64,000 bases of DNA, taken from Algoriphagus sp. PAP.12 (GTDB lineage Bacteria; Bacteroidota; Bacteroidia; Cytophagales; Cyclobacteriaceae). Position numbers and translations under genes: made by a program. The DNA is taken from positions 1-64,000 of the forward strand of contig NZ_JAPPSQ010000001.1 in assembly GCF_026652115.1 (NCBI RefSeq), in the 5' to 3' direction. Of this stretch, positions 35,007 through 44,636 are shown piece after piece. Position 1 is the first letter of the stretch. Each line of letters starts with the position of its first letter. The notes beneath the pieces are model-generated. The model was given only the letters and a program-made list of their open reading frames with translations, did not search any database and had not been told where the DNA came from.

Positions 35007-35807
35007 ATGCCCCGAAAGAAAAAATCCAATTCTTGGTTAGGAGTCATACTATTGATTTTCATTACTGCTATAGGTTCGGCCATCCTTGTTTTACAGTTTA
35101 ACAAGGAGCTGAGGTACCGAATAGAATCCTATTTGATTTCAGCTCCAGACTTAACCGAAGAACTCAAAGTTGAGCATGCATTCCGAAATTTTCCCGGAGG
35201 AATTCTGGGAATTGATGTTTCAGAATATCAGGGTAAGATCAATTTCCGAGGACTACAATTGCAATTGGAAGAACATCCCATCCAGTTTGTTTTCATTAGG
35301 GCCTCAATGGGAGATGATGGTGTTGATGGTAAGTTCAGACAAAACTGGGAAGGCTTTGGAAAACTCCCTGTCAAAAGAGGCGCCTATCATTACTATCGCC
35401 CGAATGAAAACAGTGCCCGACAAGCCGAAAACTTTATCAAAACCACCCAACTCAAATCCGGTGACTTGATTCCTGTTTTGGATATTGAAAAGCATAGTAC
35501 GATTCAATCCAAAGACCGATTAGTAGAAGGATTGAAAAATTGGCTGAAAATCGTCGAAGAACATTACGGAGTAAAGCCAATCATTTACACAGGAGATCGC
35601 TTTTTCTGGGAAGTTTTATACAACCAGGGATTTGATCGTTATCCTATTTGGGTTGCGAATTACAATATGATCCGTAAACCACAAACAGACGGTTGGCTGA
35701 TCTGGCAGTTTTCAGAAAAGGGTAAACTGGCTGGAATCAAAGAAAAGATCGATCTCAATATCTGGCGAGGAGATCAAACCGATTTGGAGCAAATGCTTTT
35801 GCCTTAA
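35007..35807 (+). CDS. GH25 family lysozyme-like protein, membrane-anchored
   Basis: A 266-residue protein with an N-terminal membrane anchor (about 11-30). The GH25 catalytic domain begins GILGIDVSEYQG (Asp70) and continues FVFIRASMGDDGVD, RGAYHYYRP and LIPVLDIEKHS, the central DxE pair of the family. GH25 muramidases cut the beta-1,4 bond of peptidoglycan. Anchored toward the periplasm it may act in cell-wall remodelling. It is monocistronic and converges with the esterase gene with 1 bp between stops. Confidence 0.88.
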   Translation: MPRKKKSNSWLGVILLIFITAIGSAILVLQFNKELRYRIESYLISAPDLTEELKVEHAFRNFPGGILGIDVSEYQGKINFRGLQLQLEEHPIQFVFIRASMGDDGVDGKFRQNWEGFGKLPVKRGAYHYYRPNENSARQAENFIKTTQLKSGDLIPVLDIEKHSTIQSKDRLVEGLKNWLKIVEEHYGVKPIIYTGDRFFWEVLYNQGFDRYPIWVANYNMIRKPQTDGWLIWQFSEKGKLAGIKEKIDLNIWRGDQTDLEQMLLP

Positions 35808-35808
35808 A

Positions 35809-36981
35809 TCAATCCAACTTTAAATAATTGATTACCGCCTCATCCCCTTGTAAAGCATGAGATGGGATAGGATGGGCTGCATCAAAAACTCGCAGTTGAT
35901 CTGCCGTCAGGATAGTCACAAAGCTCTCATCATACCCGTTTTTATAAGGGACTCTGCCCGGATTAATGTCAAGGTAGTGACCAAAGAAATTATAGGCTGC
36001 CGTGCGTTTATTATAACCATAATCATGTCTTTCACTTGGTAGGTGTACATTATCAGCTTTGCTTTCAGCTCCATAAGTAGCATAGACCCGCTGAATGTAA
36101 GGAAACTCAATTCTTGGTGTATTCTTGGTCCAGTCTCCCCCGTCAGAAATCAACAACATCGGTCTGGGAGCTGCCAATGCTGCAATCTCCACATTATTGG
36201 TTTGATGATGGTTGCTTTTATGAATAGGCATACCACTTTCGCAAACACACCCTCCAAAGAAATAAGCCGACACCATCACGGTAGGAACTGACACAGTAAT
36301 CCTTGGGTCCAAAGCCGTGATCAAGAAAGACTGCGTTCCGCCACCTGAACCACCTGTTACCCCAATTTGAGTAGGATCCACATCATCTCTAGAGGTTAGA
36401 TAATCCAACACTCTCATCGAATTATAGGTTTGAATGGTCAGAGCAATAGGCATCTTATGATTGATTTGCTTGGAATCCGCGTAACCCACCATATCATAGA
36501 CAAAAACCACTGCTCCCATCCGTGCCAAGACAGCTGCTCTATGTTGGACATCCTCCCAAAAACGTTTGTCCTCACCATGTCCATGAGGACTCAAAATTGC
36601 AGGGCTTTTCTGAAAGGGATCTTTTTTCAAAGGCCTATAAATATTCCCAGTGATAAAAAATCCCGGAAAGCTTTCAATGGCAATATTCTCCACGATATAC
36701 CCATCCATTTCTCTAGTGCTATGAATAATTGGATTGAACTCCGAAGACCTTTCGGGCATTTGCTCCAGCTTCATCCCTTTGATGATTCCTTCCCGAATCA
36801 TATCTGCTCTTTTTTCCCAATCCTCCTGACTTGTCCAAGTACTAGCCCATTGTTTCATAAAAGCATTTGCTTCATCTTCTTCCCAATGTGCGCCTTGGCA
36901 AAGCATTGACTCCTGACCAATAGCTAGATTTGAAATCAAAAAAATCAGAAAGATGAAGGTTGATTTGAGCAAGGTTTTCAT
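35809..36981 (-). CDS. Exported alpha/beta-hydrolase (acetyl xylan esterase-like)
   Basis: A 390-residue protein with a signal peptide ending IGQES (about 22). The nucleophile elbow GVTGGSGGGTQSF places the catalytic Ser at 212; the oxyanion region SPHGHGEDKRF is at 131-141 and RPMLLISDGGDWTKN supplies a likely Asp. The overall pattern fits the large esterase/acetylxylan-esterase-like group found beside polysaccharide genes. It lies 12 bp downstream of the sulfatase gene, so the two probably act on the same decorated glycan. Confidence 0.8.
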   Translation of the reverse strand: MKTLLKSTFIFLIFLISNLAIGQESMLCQGAHWEEDEANAFMKQWASTWTSQEDWEKRADMIREGIIKGMKLEQMPERSSEFNPIIHSTREMDGYIVENIAIESFPGFFITGNIYRPLKKDPFQKSPAILSPHGHGEDKRFWEDVQHRAAVLARMGAVVFVYDMVGYADSKQINHKMPIALTIQTYNSMRVLDYLTSRDDVDPTQIGVTGGSGGGTQSFLITALDPRITVSVPTVMVSAYFFGGCVCESGMPIHKSNHHQTNNVEIAALAAPRPMLLISDGGDWTKNTPRIEFPYIQRVYATYGAESKADNVHLPSERHDYGYNKRTAAYNFFGHYLDINPGRVPYKNGYDESFVTILTADQLRVFDAAHPIPSHALQGDEAVINYLKLD

Positions 36982-36993
36982 ACAAATTTTGGT

Positions 36994-38643
36994 TTATTGA
37001 ACTATGAGAGAAATTTCGCTGGCTTCGTAGCCTATTCGTTGAGCATTCACATATAAGGAGTCTCCTGCATTCCATTCGAATGGCTGACTGTAGACTTCCC
37101 AAGGGTCATTTTTGGATTTTCTATAGCCAAATAGAGTACTTGGAGTTGCTGATTTCAGACTAATCTTTCCATTCTGGAAACTTACCTCAGGTGTGGAAGT
37201 AACAGGAGCTGTTTCTTGCCCTCCCCACCAGTCATTGACCATTTCAACTTCATTTAAAGCTCCCTTGTCGCCATATTTGATCATCCAATCTTCAAGGGCC
37301 ATCCGCATCTCCACAAGTTTTTCCTGGTAATCCTGGTTCCCAACCAAATTGACAAATTCATAAGGGTCGGACTGCGTATCATACAATTCCTCCTCAGGCT
37401 TTGTAGTATCAAACCATCGGTCTTGCTCTGGAGTCAATTGGCCTTTTTCATGCAAATCCAATAAATGAAGCATCAATGGATTCTGAAGTCTATATCTGAT
37501 GTTTTGATAGTTCGGTTTTTCAGGCATAAAGTTCTTGATGTATTTGAAACGTCCATCAGAAACGGCCCTCACTCGGTCGTATTCCGAATCCATTCGATCT
37601 CGAGCTCCATAAACATATTTTCTTGGAACTGCTTTTTGAGCACCTAAGAAAGCTTGTCCCTGCATGGTTTCGGGGATCTGGATTCCTGCCAAAGAAAGTA
37701 AGGTTGGGCCAAAGTCCACAAAGCTCACAAGCTCATCTGTGGTAGTTCCCGGTTCCAAAAATGGAGCCTTCACATACAAAGGAACTTTCAGACCTCTATC
37801 ATATACTTCTCTTTTGAAGTAGGGCATGCCATCTCCATGGTCCGAATAGAAGAAAATGATGGTGTTGTCATACAAGCCATCTTCTTTGAGCTGTGCTATC
37901 ACCTCACCAACTTGCATATCCATTCGCATTACATTGGTGATAAACCTGGCCAAAGTCCTTCTTGTCAAAGAATCATCCGGATAAACTGGCGGAACGGATA
38001 CATCTTTAGGATCTACTAGCAACTCTTCATTTTCTCTTGACCAAACTTGGGATTCATGAGAAATGGTAAAATTGAAAATAGAGAAAAAGGGCTGATTGGG
38101 ATCTTTGCGATTTCTCCAATGAGCTTTACCTCCACTTTCATTCCACATCATCACAGGAGTTTTGAATTGATAATCTTCTTTGGAATTATTTGAAACATAA
38201 TATCCCGCTTGTCGAAGGTAGATGGGGTAAGGATACATTTCCTCAGGTAAAACGACCGAGTAATTCTTATAACCAGGCGGGTATACATCTTTGGCTGCAG
38301 CAGACATTCCCGTAGTACGCATATGCATCGCTCCGATAGAAGTTTGATAGGCTCCTGTGATCAAAGCAGCTCTACTTGGGGCGCAAACGCCAGCTGTCGA
38401 AAATGCATTGTCATATTGAAGTGACTCCTTTGCTAATTCATTTAAAAAAGGAGTCTTCCCCCCTGTCCCACCATAAGTCTCCAAATGCTCTGGAGACATA
38501 TCCTCACAAACTATCCAAACGATATTCGGACGATCAGGATATTCAATCATTTCTTGCTTTTCTCTTTGCTTCTTCTGACAAGAAAAAGTGAATAAACTGA
38601 AAAACAGAAGATAAAAAATATTCAACAGGTTAAATCGGGACAT
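36994..38643 (-). CDS. Sulfatase lipoprotein
   Basis: A 549-residue sulfatase from the ATG at 38643, with lipobox FSC (Cys22). The formylglycine motif is C-x-P-S-R at 87-91 in GVCAPSRAALITG, and the metal-site segment NIVWIVCEDMSPEH is at about 40-53. The C-terminal half has FFYSDHGDGMP with the second metal Asp/His. It needs an anaerobic-type or FGE maturase encoded elsewhere. The frame extends 19 codons upstream, but that part is not signal-like. Likely removes sulfate from an algal or host glycan. In operon with the esterase. Confidence 0.9.
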   Translation of the reverse strand: MSRFNLLNIFYLLFFSLFTFSCQKKQREKQEMIEYPDRPNIVWIVCEDMSPEHLETYGGTGGKTPFLNELAKESLQYDNAFSTAGVCAPSRAALITGAYQTSIGAMHMRTTGMSAAAKDVYPPGYKNYSVVLPEEMYPYPIYLRQAGYYVSNNSKEDYQFKTPVMMWNESGGKAHWRNRKDPNQPFFSIFNFTISHESQVWSRENEELLVDPKDVSVPPVYPDDSLTRRTLARFITNVMRMDMQVGEVIAQLKEDGLYDNTIIFFYSDHGDGMPYFKREVYDRGLKVPLYVKAPFLEPGTTTDELVSFVDFGPTLLSLAGIQIPETMQGQAFLGAQKAVPRKYVYGARDRMDSEYDRVRAVSDGRFKYIKNFMPEKPNYQNIRYRLQNPLMLHLLDLHEKGQLTPEQDRWFDTTKPEEELYDTQSDPYEFVNLVGNQDYQEKLVEMRMALEDWMIKYGDKGALNEVEMVNDWWGGQETAPVTSTPEVSFQNGKISLKSATPSTLFGYRKSKNDPWEVYSQPFEWNAGDSLYVNAQRIGYEASEISLIVQ

Positions 38644-38771
38644 ATTAGCGCAGATAGGGTTAAAATCAGATTTATTCAGAATAAACGAATCAATCCGCAT
38701 TAAAATAACAAATATTGTTTTACTGAACCATCCTGCTTAACTTCAATTCTACACAAAACCCTTCATATTCT

Positions 38772-40286
38772 ATGGCCCCATCGGATAAACTCAACCGACG
38801 AGCATTTTTATCCTCTGCAGCTACTTTTGCTGCCTCCTTTACAATTGTCCCATCAAATGTCATTGCTGGATTAGGCAAAATCCCTCCATCTGATCAGTTG
38901 ACTGTAGCAAATATTGGTTGCGGCACTCAAGGTTTACGAGAAATGGGAGGTCTTTTGCAAAACCCAAAAGTCAGAGTTGTGGCAGTTTGTGATTCCAATA
39001 AATTTTCCACCGATTACATTGATTGGTCTCCTTACGGAATTAGAAATTCAATCCGTCAAACAATAGGCGATGATACTTGGTGGGAAGGAAAACCAGGTAT
39101 TCCTGGAGGAAGAGATGTGGGGCAAGAATACGTAGAAAAGTATTATGCGAAAAATAGTCCTTCTGGCTCGTACAAGGGCTGTAAGAGTTATGAAGATTTC
39201 CGCGAGTTATTGAGCCAGGAATCAGGAATTGATGCAGTAAAAATCATGACTCCAGATCATACCCATGCACCCATTGCTATTGCAGCGATGGATCAAAAAA
39301 TGCATGTGGTGACTCACAAGCCCATTTCTAACAGGCTAATCGAAGGAAGGAAAGTTATTGACAAAGCAAATTCAAGTGGAGTTGTAACTCATTTGCTTGC
39401 TTGGTCGGATCGACCGGAATATAGACAGATCAAAGCCTGGATGGATGCAGGTCTGATAGGAGAATTGAAAGAAATTCATAATTGGTCCTATAGACCTGTT
39501 TGGCAGCAATGGACCAAAAGACCAAGTCCTCCCATGTCGGTTCCCGAAGGATTCAATTGGGATCTGTGGCTTGGACCAGTACCAGATATGCCATACCATA
39601 AAAACTACACGCACAATGTCTTTAGAGGATGGTATGAATTCGGAGGTGGTTCGGTAGCTGACATGGGACATTATAGCTTATTCCCATTATTCGAAACCTT
39701 GGGAATTACAAAAAGCCCAGTTTCCGCTAAAGCTTTTGGAACTACCACTCGTGAAGAAGTGAATCAAGTCTACCAGTGGGTGAAAAATGATGTTGCTTTC
39801 CCGGCTAGCTGCACTATCAAGTGGAAATTCCCAGCTCAGGAAAAACTTCCCGAATTTGATCTTTTTTGGTATGATGGAGGAATGAAGCCTTTTGCTCCTG
39901 AAGAATTGGAAATGGATGGAAAAGACACTCCTGAAGAAGGGCTTTTGCTCGTAGGTACCAAAGGAAAAATCTTAGGAGGATTCCGTGGAGAGGACCCCGT
40001 ATTACTTCCAGAATCCAAAATGATGGCAGGCAGAGATTCAGAAAGGATCAATTCCAGTGAAGTGGAAAGAAAAACTGATTCTTGGGTAGAATCCATGATG
40101 GAAAACAAGCAGACACCGGGAAGCTTTACAAGAGCAACCTGTATCACGGACACCATCAACTTGGGGGCGATCGCATTACGCGCAGGTAAAAAAGTGGACT
40201 TTGATGCGAACCTGATCAAAATCATGAACGATGAGGAAGCAAATCAATATCTTACTAGAGAATATAGATCTGGTTGGAAAATATAA
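38772..40286 (+). CDS. Gfo/Idh/MocA family oxidoreductase, Tat-exported
   Basis: A 504-residue protein. The Tat signal is NRRAFLSSAATFAASF near the start. The Rossmann NAD(P) motif appears as VANIGCGTQGLREMGG, and the second conserved motif VTHKPISNRLIEGRKV holds the family catalytic-Lys region (here HKP in place of EKP). The tail MEN-x-TPGSFTRATCITDTINLGAIALRAGKKV is the Bacteroidota/Planctomycete exported-family ending. The cofactor is probably held tightly as in periplasmic glucose-fructose oxidoreductase. The neighbouring isomerase gene follows after 55 bp. Confidence 0.88.
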   Translation: MAPSDKLNRRAFLSSAATFAASFTIVPSNVIAGLGKIPPSDQLTVANIGCGTQGLREMGGLLQNPKVRVVAVCDSNKFSTDYIDWSPYGIRNSIRQTIGDDTWWEGKPGIPGGRDVGQEYVEKYYAKNSPSGSYKGCKSYEDFRELLSQESGIDAVKIMTPDHTHAPIAIAAMDQKMHVVTHKPISNRLIEGRKVIDKANSSGVVTHLLAWSDRPEYRQIKAWMDAGLIGELKEIHNWSYRPVWQQWTKRPSPPMSVPEGFNWDLWLGPVPDMPYHKNYTHNVFRGWYEFGGGSVADMGHYSLFPLFETLGITKSPVSAKAFGTTTREEVNQVYQWVKNDVAFPASCTIKWKFPAQEKLPEFDLFWYDGGMKPFAPEELEMDGKDTPEEGLLLVGTKGKILGGFRGEDPVLLPESKMMAGRDSERINSSEVERKTDSWVESMMENKQTPGSFTRATCITDTINLGAIALRAGKKVDFDANLIKIMNDEEANQYLTREYRSGWKI

Positions 40287-40341
40287 ACCAACTGACTGAA
40301 TACCAAGTTTTTTACAGTGAACTATTTAACAAAAAACCAAT

Positions 40342-41289
40342 ATGACAAACCGTAGAACTTTTATCAAAACTGCAGGGCTGGCTTCCGCAGCATTAGGCTT
40401 GGGTATGCCCTCTCTTTCTTTTGCAGAAAGAAAAGCTGACCCGATTTTCAAAATTTCATTGGCAGAATGGTCTCTCAATCGATCACTGAGGGCTGGTAAA
40501 TTAGATCATTTGGATTTTGCTCTTGAAGCAAAAAAGAGAAATATAGATGCGGTAGAATATGTGAATCAATTCTTCATGGATAAGGCTCAGGACAAAGCCT
40601 ATCTGCAAGAAATGAAAACCCGAACTGATGGAGAAGGAATCACTAATGTTCTGATTATGATCGACAGCGAAGGTCAATTGGGAGCTGCCAAACCGGAAGA
40701 AAGACAGCAAACTGTCGAAAACCATAAAAAGTGGGTGGAAGCTGCAAAGTTCTTGGGTTGTCACTCGATCCGCGTCAATGCATACACGGCTGTACCTTTC
40801 AGCCAAGATCCAAAAATCCAACAAGAGGCAATTGACGTTTGCAGTTCCACATTGAGAAGAATCTGTGAATTTGCAGATGATTTTGACATCAATGTAATCA
40901 TAGAAAATCATGGAGGATACTCTTCCAATGGAGGATGGTTGGCTGAATTGATCAAGCAAACCGCACATCGCAGAGCAGGGACCTTACCTGATTTCGGGAA
41001 TTTCAGAATGCATACAGAAGGAGATAAAATCTTGAGCTATGATTCCTATCGAGGTGTAGACGAAATGATGCCTTTCGCCAAAGGAGTAAGCTTAAAACCG
41101 GTTGTTTGGGATGATAATGGAAACCAACATCCACTTGATTATATGCGAATGATGAAATTGGTTCTTGCCCATGACTACCATGGATATGTAGGAATAGAGC
41201 ATGGCGAAGAAGGAAGAGAATGGGAAAGCATCGAAGAAATAAGAAGAGATTTGGATGATGTACGCAGGACATTAGAGAACGAAGCTTAA
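40342..41289 (+). CDS. Sugar phosphate isomerase/epimerase family protein, Tat-exported
   Basis: A 315-residue TIM-barrel protein of the xylose-isomerase-like superfamily. The Tat signal is NRRTFIKTAGLASAALGLG. Metal-binding segments are VIIENHGGYSSNGGWLA, GTLPDFGNF and GYVGIEHGEE with Glu, Asp and His ligands. Such proteins next to Gfo/Idh/MocA and GMC enzymes act on keto-sugars or inositols in several characterised pathways; the substrate here is not known. The VOC gene begins 7 bp after its stop. Confidence 0.88.
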   Translation: MTNRRTFIKTAGLASAALGLGMPSLSFAERKADPIFKISLAEWSLNRSLRAGKLDHLDFALEAKKRNIDAVEYVNQFFMDKAQDKAYLQEMKTRTDGEGITNVLIMIDSEGQLGAAKPEERQQTVENHKKWVEAAKFLGCHSIRVNAYTAVPFSQDPKIQQEAIDVCSSTLRRICEFADDFDINVIIENHGGYSSNGGWLAELIKQTAHRRAGTLPDFGNFRMHTEGDKILSYDSYRGVDEMMPFAKGVSLKPVVWDDNGNQHPLDYMRMMKLVLAHDYHGYVGIEHGEEGREWESIEEIRRDLDDVRRTLENEA

Positions 41290-41295
41290 ACGTCC

Positions 41296-41658
41296 TTGAA
41301 AACAGAGTTCTTTCAAATTGTTCCTGTATTACCCTCTCAAAATATTGAGAGAGATTTAGAATGGTATGAGAGAACTCTGGGTTTCAAAAAGATTTTCGGC
41401 GATCATTTGTACGCTGGAATCCGCCTTGAAAATATTGAACTCCATCTACAGTGGCATGCAGATACACCGGAGGATCCCTTGCGGGGAGGATCGGTAGTCA
41501 GAATCTTTTTAAAAAACATTCATCCTTATTTCGAATCCCTGGTTGCCAAAGGGATAATGGAAGCAGATAAGCTTCGAATAAACACTCCTTGGGGCACCAA
41601 CGAATTTGGTCTCTTTGACCTCAACACCAACGCAATTTTCTTTGTCGAAGACATTTAA
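41296..41658 (+). CDS. VOC superfamily (glyoxalase/bleomycin-resistance fold) protein
   Basis: A 120-residue single-domain protein with VLPSQNIERDLEWYERTLGFKKIF, IELHLQWHADTP and TPWGTNEFGLFDLNTNAIFFVE, the pattern of the VOC fold. The only reasonable start is TTG at 41296, 7 bp after the isomerase stop, so translational coupling is likely. The His and Glu at the usual metal positions are present. Function not assigned. Its stop is 11 bp before the serine hydrolase start. Confidence 0.8.
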   Translation: MKTEFFQIVPVLPSQNIERDLEWYERTLGFKKIFGDHLYAGIRLENIELHLQWHADTPEDPLRGGSVVRIFLKNIHPYFESLVAKGIMEADKLRINTPWGTNEFGLFDLNTNAIFFVEDI

Positions 41659-41668
41659 AACCAACCTT

Positions 41669-43471
41669 ATGAAAAAACTTCTTCTCCAACTGATTATCCT
41701 GATTTCACTTGCCGATTTTTCCTTTGCACAAACCACCAAGAAGCAATTTCAAGAACTTGAAACCGAACTAGAAAATGTAAGGACATCCCTAAATGCTCCC
41801 GGTTTTGCTGTTGCCATTGTCAATAAGGATCAAATTCTTTATGCAAAAGGATTCGGCTACAAAGACCTCGAAAATGAAGTCCCGGTAACTGAAAATACGC
41901 TTTTCGCCATAGGATCAGTTTCCAAATCATTCACCTCAGCTGTGTTGGGAGTTTTGAGGAAAGAAGAAAAAATCGACTTTGACGAAAGACCCGGAAAATA
42001 CATTTCCGAACTCCGATTTATGGAACCGTGGATGAACGAGCAAATCATCGTCAAGGACTTGATGTCTCATCGTACCGGATTGCCAAGACATGACCTTTCC
42101 TGGTTTATGTTTCCCACTAACTCTAAAGAAGAACTGATCAAAAGAATTGAATTCCAGAAGCCATTTACAGGACTCAGACAACAATGGTATTACAACAATT
42201 GGATGTTTTTCCTTCAGGGAGAAATCGGAAGAAGGCTGACAGGTCAAAGCTGGGAAGACAATGTAAAAACCATGTTTTTGGATAAACTGGGAATGTCCAG
42301 AAGTAATTTCAATATTCCAGATTTAGAAAAAGATCTAGACCATTCTTTCGGGTATTCGACTGATGGAGAAGGATTCAGCACCAAAATGGACTATTATGAC
42401 ATTGCTGCCATGAGCCCTGCTGGGGCTATTAACTCCAGTGTTTCGGAAATGTCCAACTGGTTGATCACTTGGATCAATGGAGGGAAATTCAAGGAAGAAC
42501 AAGTCATACCAGAAGACTATGCCAAAGAAGCGATTAGCTCTCAAATGGTCGTTTCTTCAGGTCTTCCTTCCAAAGAGCATCCTGACGCCCAATTCGCCAA
42601 CTATGGGTATGGTTGGTTTTTATCTTCCTACAGAGGACATTACAGAGTGGAACATGGAGGAAATATCGATGGGTTTTCAGCCTCTGCTTCATTTTTCCCA
42701 ACTGACAGTGTTGGGATTATGGTTTTGACCAACCAAAATGGTTCTCAAATTCCCGGATTGGTGAGAAATATCGTTGCTGATAAAATCCTGGGCTTAGAAG
42801 CAGGTGGCTGGCTGGAAGATGCATTGGAACAAAAAGAAAAAAACAAAGAAGCTCAGGCAAAAGCCAAAGCTTCAGCAGATTCCTCAAAAGTATCCGGAAC
42901 CAAACCATCTCATATTTTGGCTGAATATACTGGCAGCTATGACAATTCTGGCTATGGAAAGATGGAAATTGAATTGGAAAACGACACTCTATTCGTTAAG
43001 ACAGGGCTTTATCAAATGTTTTTAGAGCATGATAATTATGATTTGTTTGATGCATTTCTGATTTATCAAGGCAAACCGAATCGAGATATGCCGATCAAGT
43101 TTCAGTTTGAGTCAAACATGGCTGGGGATATCTCTTTGTTGAAAGCAGGATTTGAACCAGCTCTGGAGGCCATTGAATTCAAGCGAACCCCAAAACCGGT
43201 AGATGTCTCAGAGGAGGATTTGAAAAAATACCAAGGAGCTTATCTCCTGATGGGAGTTCAGGAGGTCAAGATTTATATCAAAGAGGGAAAACTATTTGCC
43301 TTTGTACCCGGTCAGCCGGAATATGAACAAATCCCGTTGGGAAATCACGAGTTTAATTTCAAGACTTTGGAAGGGTTCAAAATCAAATTCGAAGAAAAAG
43401 ATGGAGAAATCATTGCGGTAAATTTCATCCAGCCCAATGGGACTTTTAGAGGGGAACGAAAAAAGGAGTAA
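41669..43471 (+). CDS. Serine beta-lactamase-like hydrolase (class C / esterase family) with C-terminal DUF3471-type domains
   Basis: A 600-residue secreted protein from the ATG at 41669; signal peptide ends FSFAQ. Catalytic motifs of the beta-lactamase/DD-peptidase fold are SxxK as SVSK (83-86), the YxN motif in WYYNNW, and HxG in EHGGNIDGFSA. The C-terminal 200 residues carry two DUF3471-like lipocalin blocks (LAEYTGSYDN, LKKYQGAYLLMG). Such proteins act as peptidases, esterases or D-amino acid hydrolases rather than resistance enzymes. A longer frame overlapping the VOC gene is rejected. Confidence 0.88.
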   Translation: MKKLLLQLIILISLADFSFAQTTKKQFQELETELENVRTSLNAPGFAVAIVNKDQILYAKGFGYKDLENEVPVTENTLFAIGSVSKSFTSAVLGVLRKEEKIDFDERPGKYISELRFMEPWMNEQIIVKDLMSHRTGLPRHDLSWFMFPTNSKEELIKRIEFQKPFTGLRQQWYYNNWMFFLQGEIGRRLTGQSWEDNVKTMFLDKLGMSRSNFNIPDLEKDLDHSFGYSTDGEGFSTKMDYYDIAAMSPAGAINSSVSEMSNWLITWINGGKFKEEQVIPEDYAKEAISSQMVVSSGLPSKEHPDAQFANYGYGWFLSSYRGHYRVEHGGNIDGFSASASFFPTDSVGIMVLTNQNGSQIPGLVRNIVADKILGLEAGGWLEDALEQKEKNKEAQAKAKASADSSKVSGTKPSHILAEYTGSYDNSGYGKMEIELENDTLFVKTGLYQMFLEHDNYDLFDAFLIYQGKPNRDMPIKFQFESNMAGDISLLKAGFEPALEAIEFKRTPKPVDVSEEDLKKYQGAYLLMGVQEVKIYIKEGKLFAFVPGQPEYEQIPLGNHEFNFKTLEGFKIKFEEKDGEIIAVNFIQPNGTFRGERKKE

Positions 43472-43485
43472 AGTGTAATTACTCC
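43465..43485 (-). terminator. Hairpin spanning the stops of convergent genes
   Basis: GGAGTAA and TTACTCC arms with a 7-base loop. On the minus strand it is followed by six T, so it terminates the SRPBCC gene side; it overlaps both stop codons. Confidence 0.7.
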
Positions 43486-43904
43486 TCACATTTCCTTTTC
43501 AGCTCTCGATTCATGGCCTCAAAGCCTTCGATGGTGTTTTCCAAATTGAAGAGTCCGACCAAAACACCATTGAATAATTCTGATTGTTTGAATGTTGTCG
43601 ATCCATCCGGATTGTCTACTAACTCAAAGCTGTGAGTCCCATCAAATAGGCCATTGATTAAGAATTTTCCTTTCCATTGAAGAATTCTGTTTTCTTCAAA
43701 CTGAAGAACTTTGGGCTTGAAAGTCATGGTAGAAGAATCGACAGGCTGAATCTCAGCTCTTAAATTTTCACCTACTTTTAGGTTTCCTTCAAGTTTTTTG
43801 ATGAAGGAATTCCAGTTAGGATATTCTTGAGTTTGAGTGAGAACTTTCCAAACTTTGCTTATTGGAGCTTGAATTAGGATTTCGGTTTTGATTTCTTTTG
43901 TCAT
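43479..43904 (-). CDS. SRPBCC (START-like) domain protein
   Basis: A 141-residue protein from the ATG at 43904: IKTEILIQAPISKVWKVLTQTQEYPNWNSF is the standard start of SRPBCC/polyketide-cyclase-like proteins, which bind hydrophobic ligands in a deep cavity. FGTHSFE-like and TTFKQSELFNGVL segments complete the fold. Function unknown. It lies downstream of the Crp/Fnr gene on the same strand. Confidence 0.85.
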   Translation of the reverse strand: MTKEIKTEILIQAPISKVWKVLTQTQEYPNWNSFIKKLEGNLKVGENLRAEIQPVDSSTMTFKPKVLQFEENRILQWKGKFLINGLFDGTHSFELVDNPDGSTTFKQSELFNGVLVGLFNLENTIEGFEAMNRELKRKCEE

Positions 43905-43962
43905 GATCTGTAAGAATTTAGACAAAAGTAGGAGGACTACGAATCAATTCTCTTGACAAAAA

Positions 43963-44598
43963 TCAAGCATTTTCATGAAGCCGCTTCCTTACCCGGCTGA
44001 AGGTCTCAGGAGTCATTCCCAAAAGGGAAGCAAGGTATTGCAGAGGAACTTGGTTGAATAATTCTTTATTCTGCTCAAAATAAATTTTATAGCGCTCTTC
44101 CGCACTCAAAGACAAATGTGAGAAAATCCGATCCTCCAGCATTGCAAAACATTTGGCGATAAAACCACTTTCTATTTCCTTCCATTTTGGAAAGTCTTTG
44201 ATTAATCGGGCATAATTCTCCTTGTCAATCGTCAACAAGGACACTTCTCCCAAGGCTTGGATATTCCATCTGGAAGGTTGACCAAAGAAAAATCCGGAAA
44301 TCTCTGTGACAAAATAACCGGGAGTAGAAATCCATTGTGTGATCTCTTTCCCATCTGTCAAAGAGTAAATCCTCAACAGGCCGGAAACCAACAAACTCAG
44401 ACGATTGCAGGTCTTCCCAGTTATTACAAAATATTCTTTATTTGAAAGCTTCTCCTCATAAAAATAAGACCGTAGGTAATCAAGCTCCTCATCTGATAAG
44501 GGACCAAAGGATGTCTGAATGCTTTCTCTAAATTTTTCCACATGACAGTTTAAGAAAAATTCTCGGAATGCTGGTATCGGGAGCAATTCGCGATTCAT
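43963..44598 (-). CDS. Crp/Fnr family transcriptional regulator
   Basis: A 211-residue regulator from the ATG at 44598. The cyclic-nucleotide-binding-type barrel is at about 25-130 (LVSGLLRIYSLTDGKEITQWISTPG), and the C-terminal helix-turn-helix is YLASLLGMTPETFSRVRKRL. It lacks the cysteines of Fnr and the exact cAMP contacts of Crp, so the effector is unknown. This type is common as a one-component regulator in Bacteroidota. The SRPBCC gene follows it. Confidence 0.88.
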   Translation of the reverse strand: MNRELLPIPAFREFFLNCHVEKFRESIQTSFGPLSDEELDYLRSYFYEEKLSNKEYFVITGKTCNRLSLLVSGLLRIYSLTDGKEITQWISTPGYFVTEISGFFFGQPSRWNIQALGEVSLLTIDKENYARLIKDFPKWKEIESGFIAKCFAMLEDRIFSHLSLSAEERYKIYFEQNKELFNQVPLQYLASLLGMTPETFSRVRKRLHENA

Positions 44599-44636
44599 AA
44601 TCACACGAAATGGAAAAATGAATAAGTTTCCCTCCC

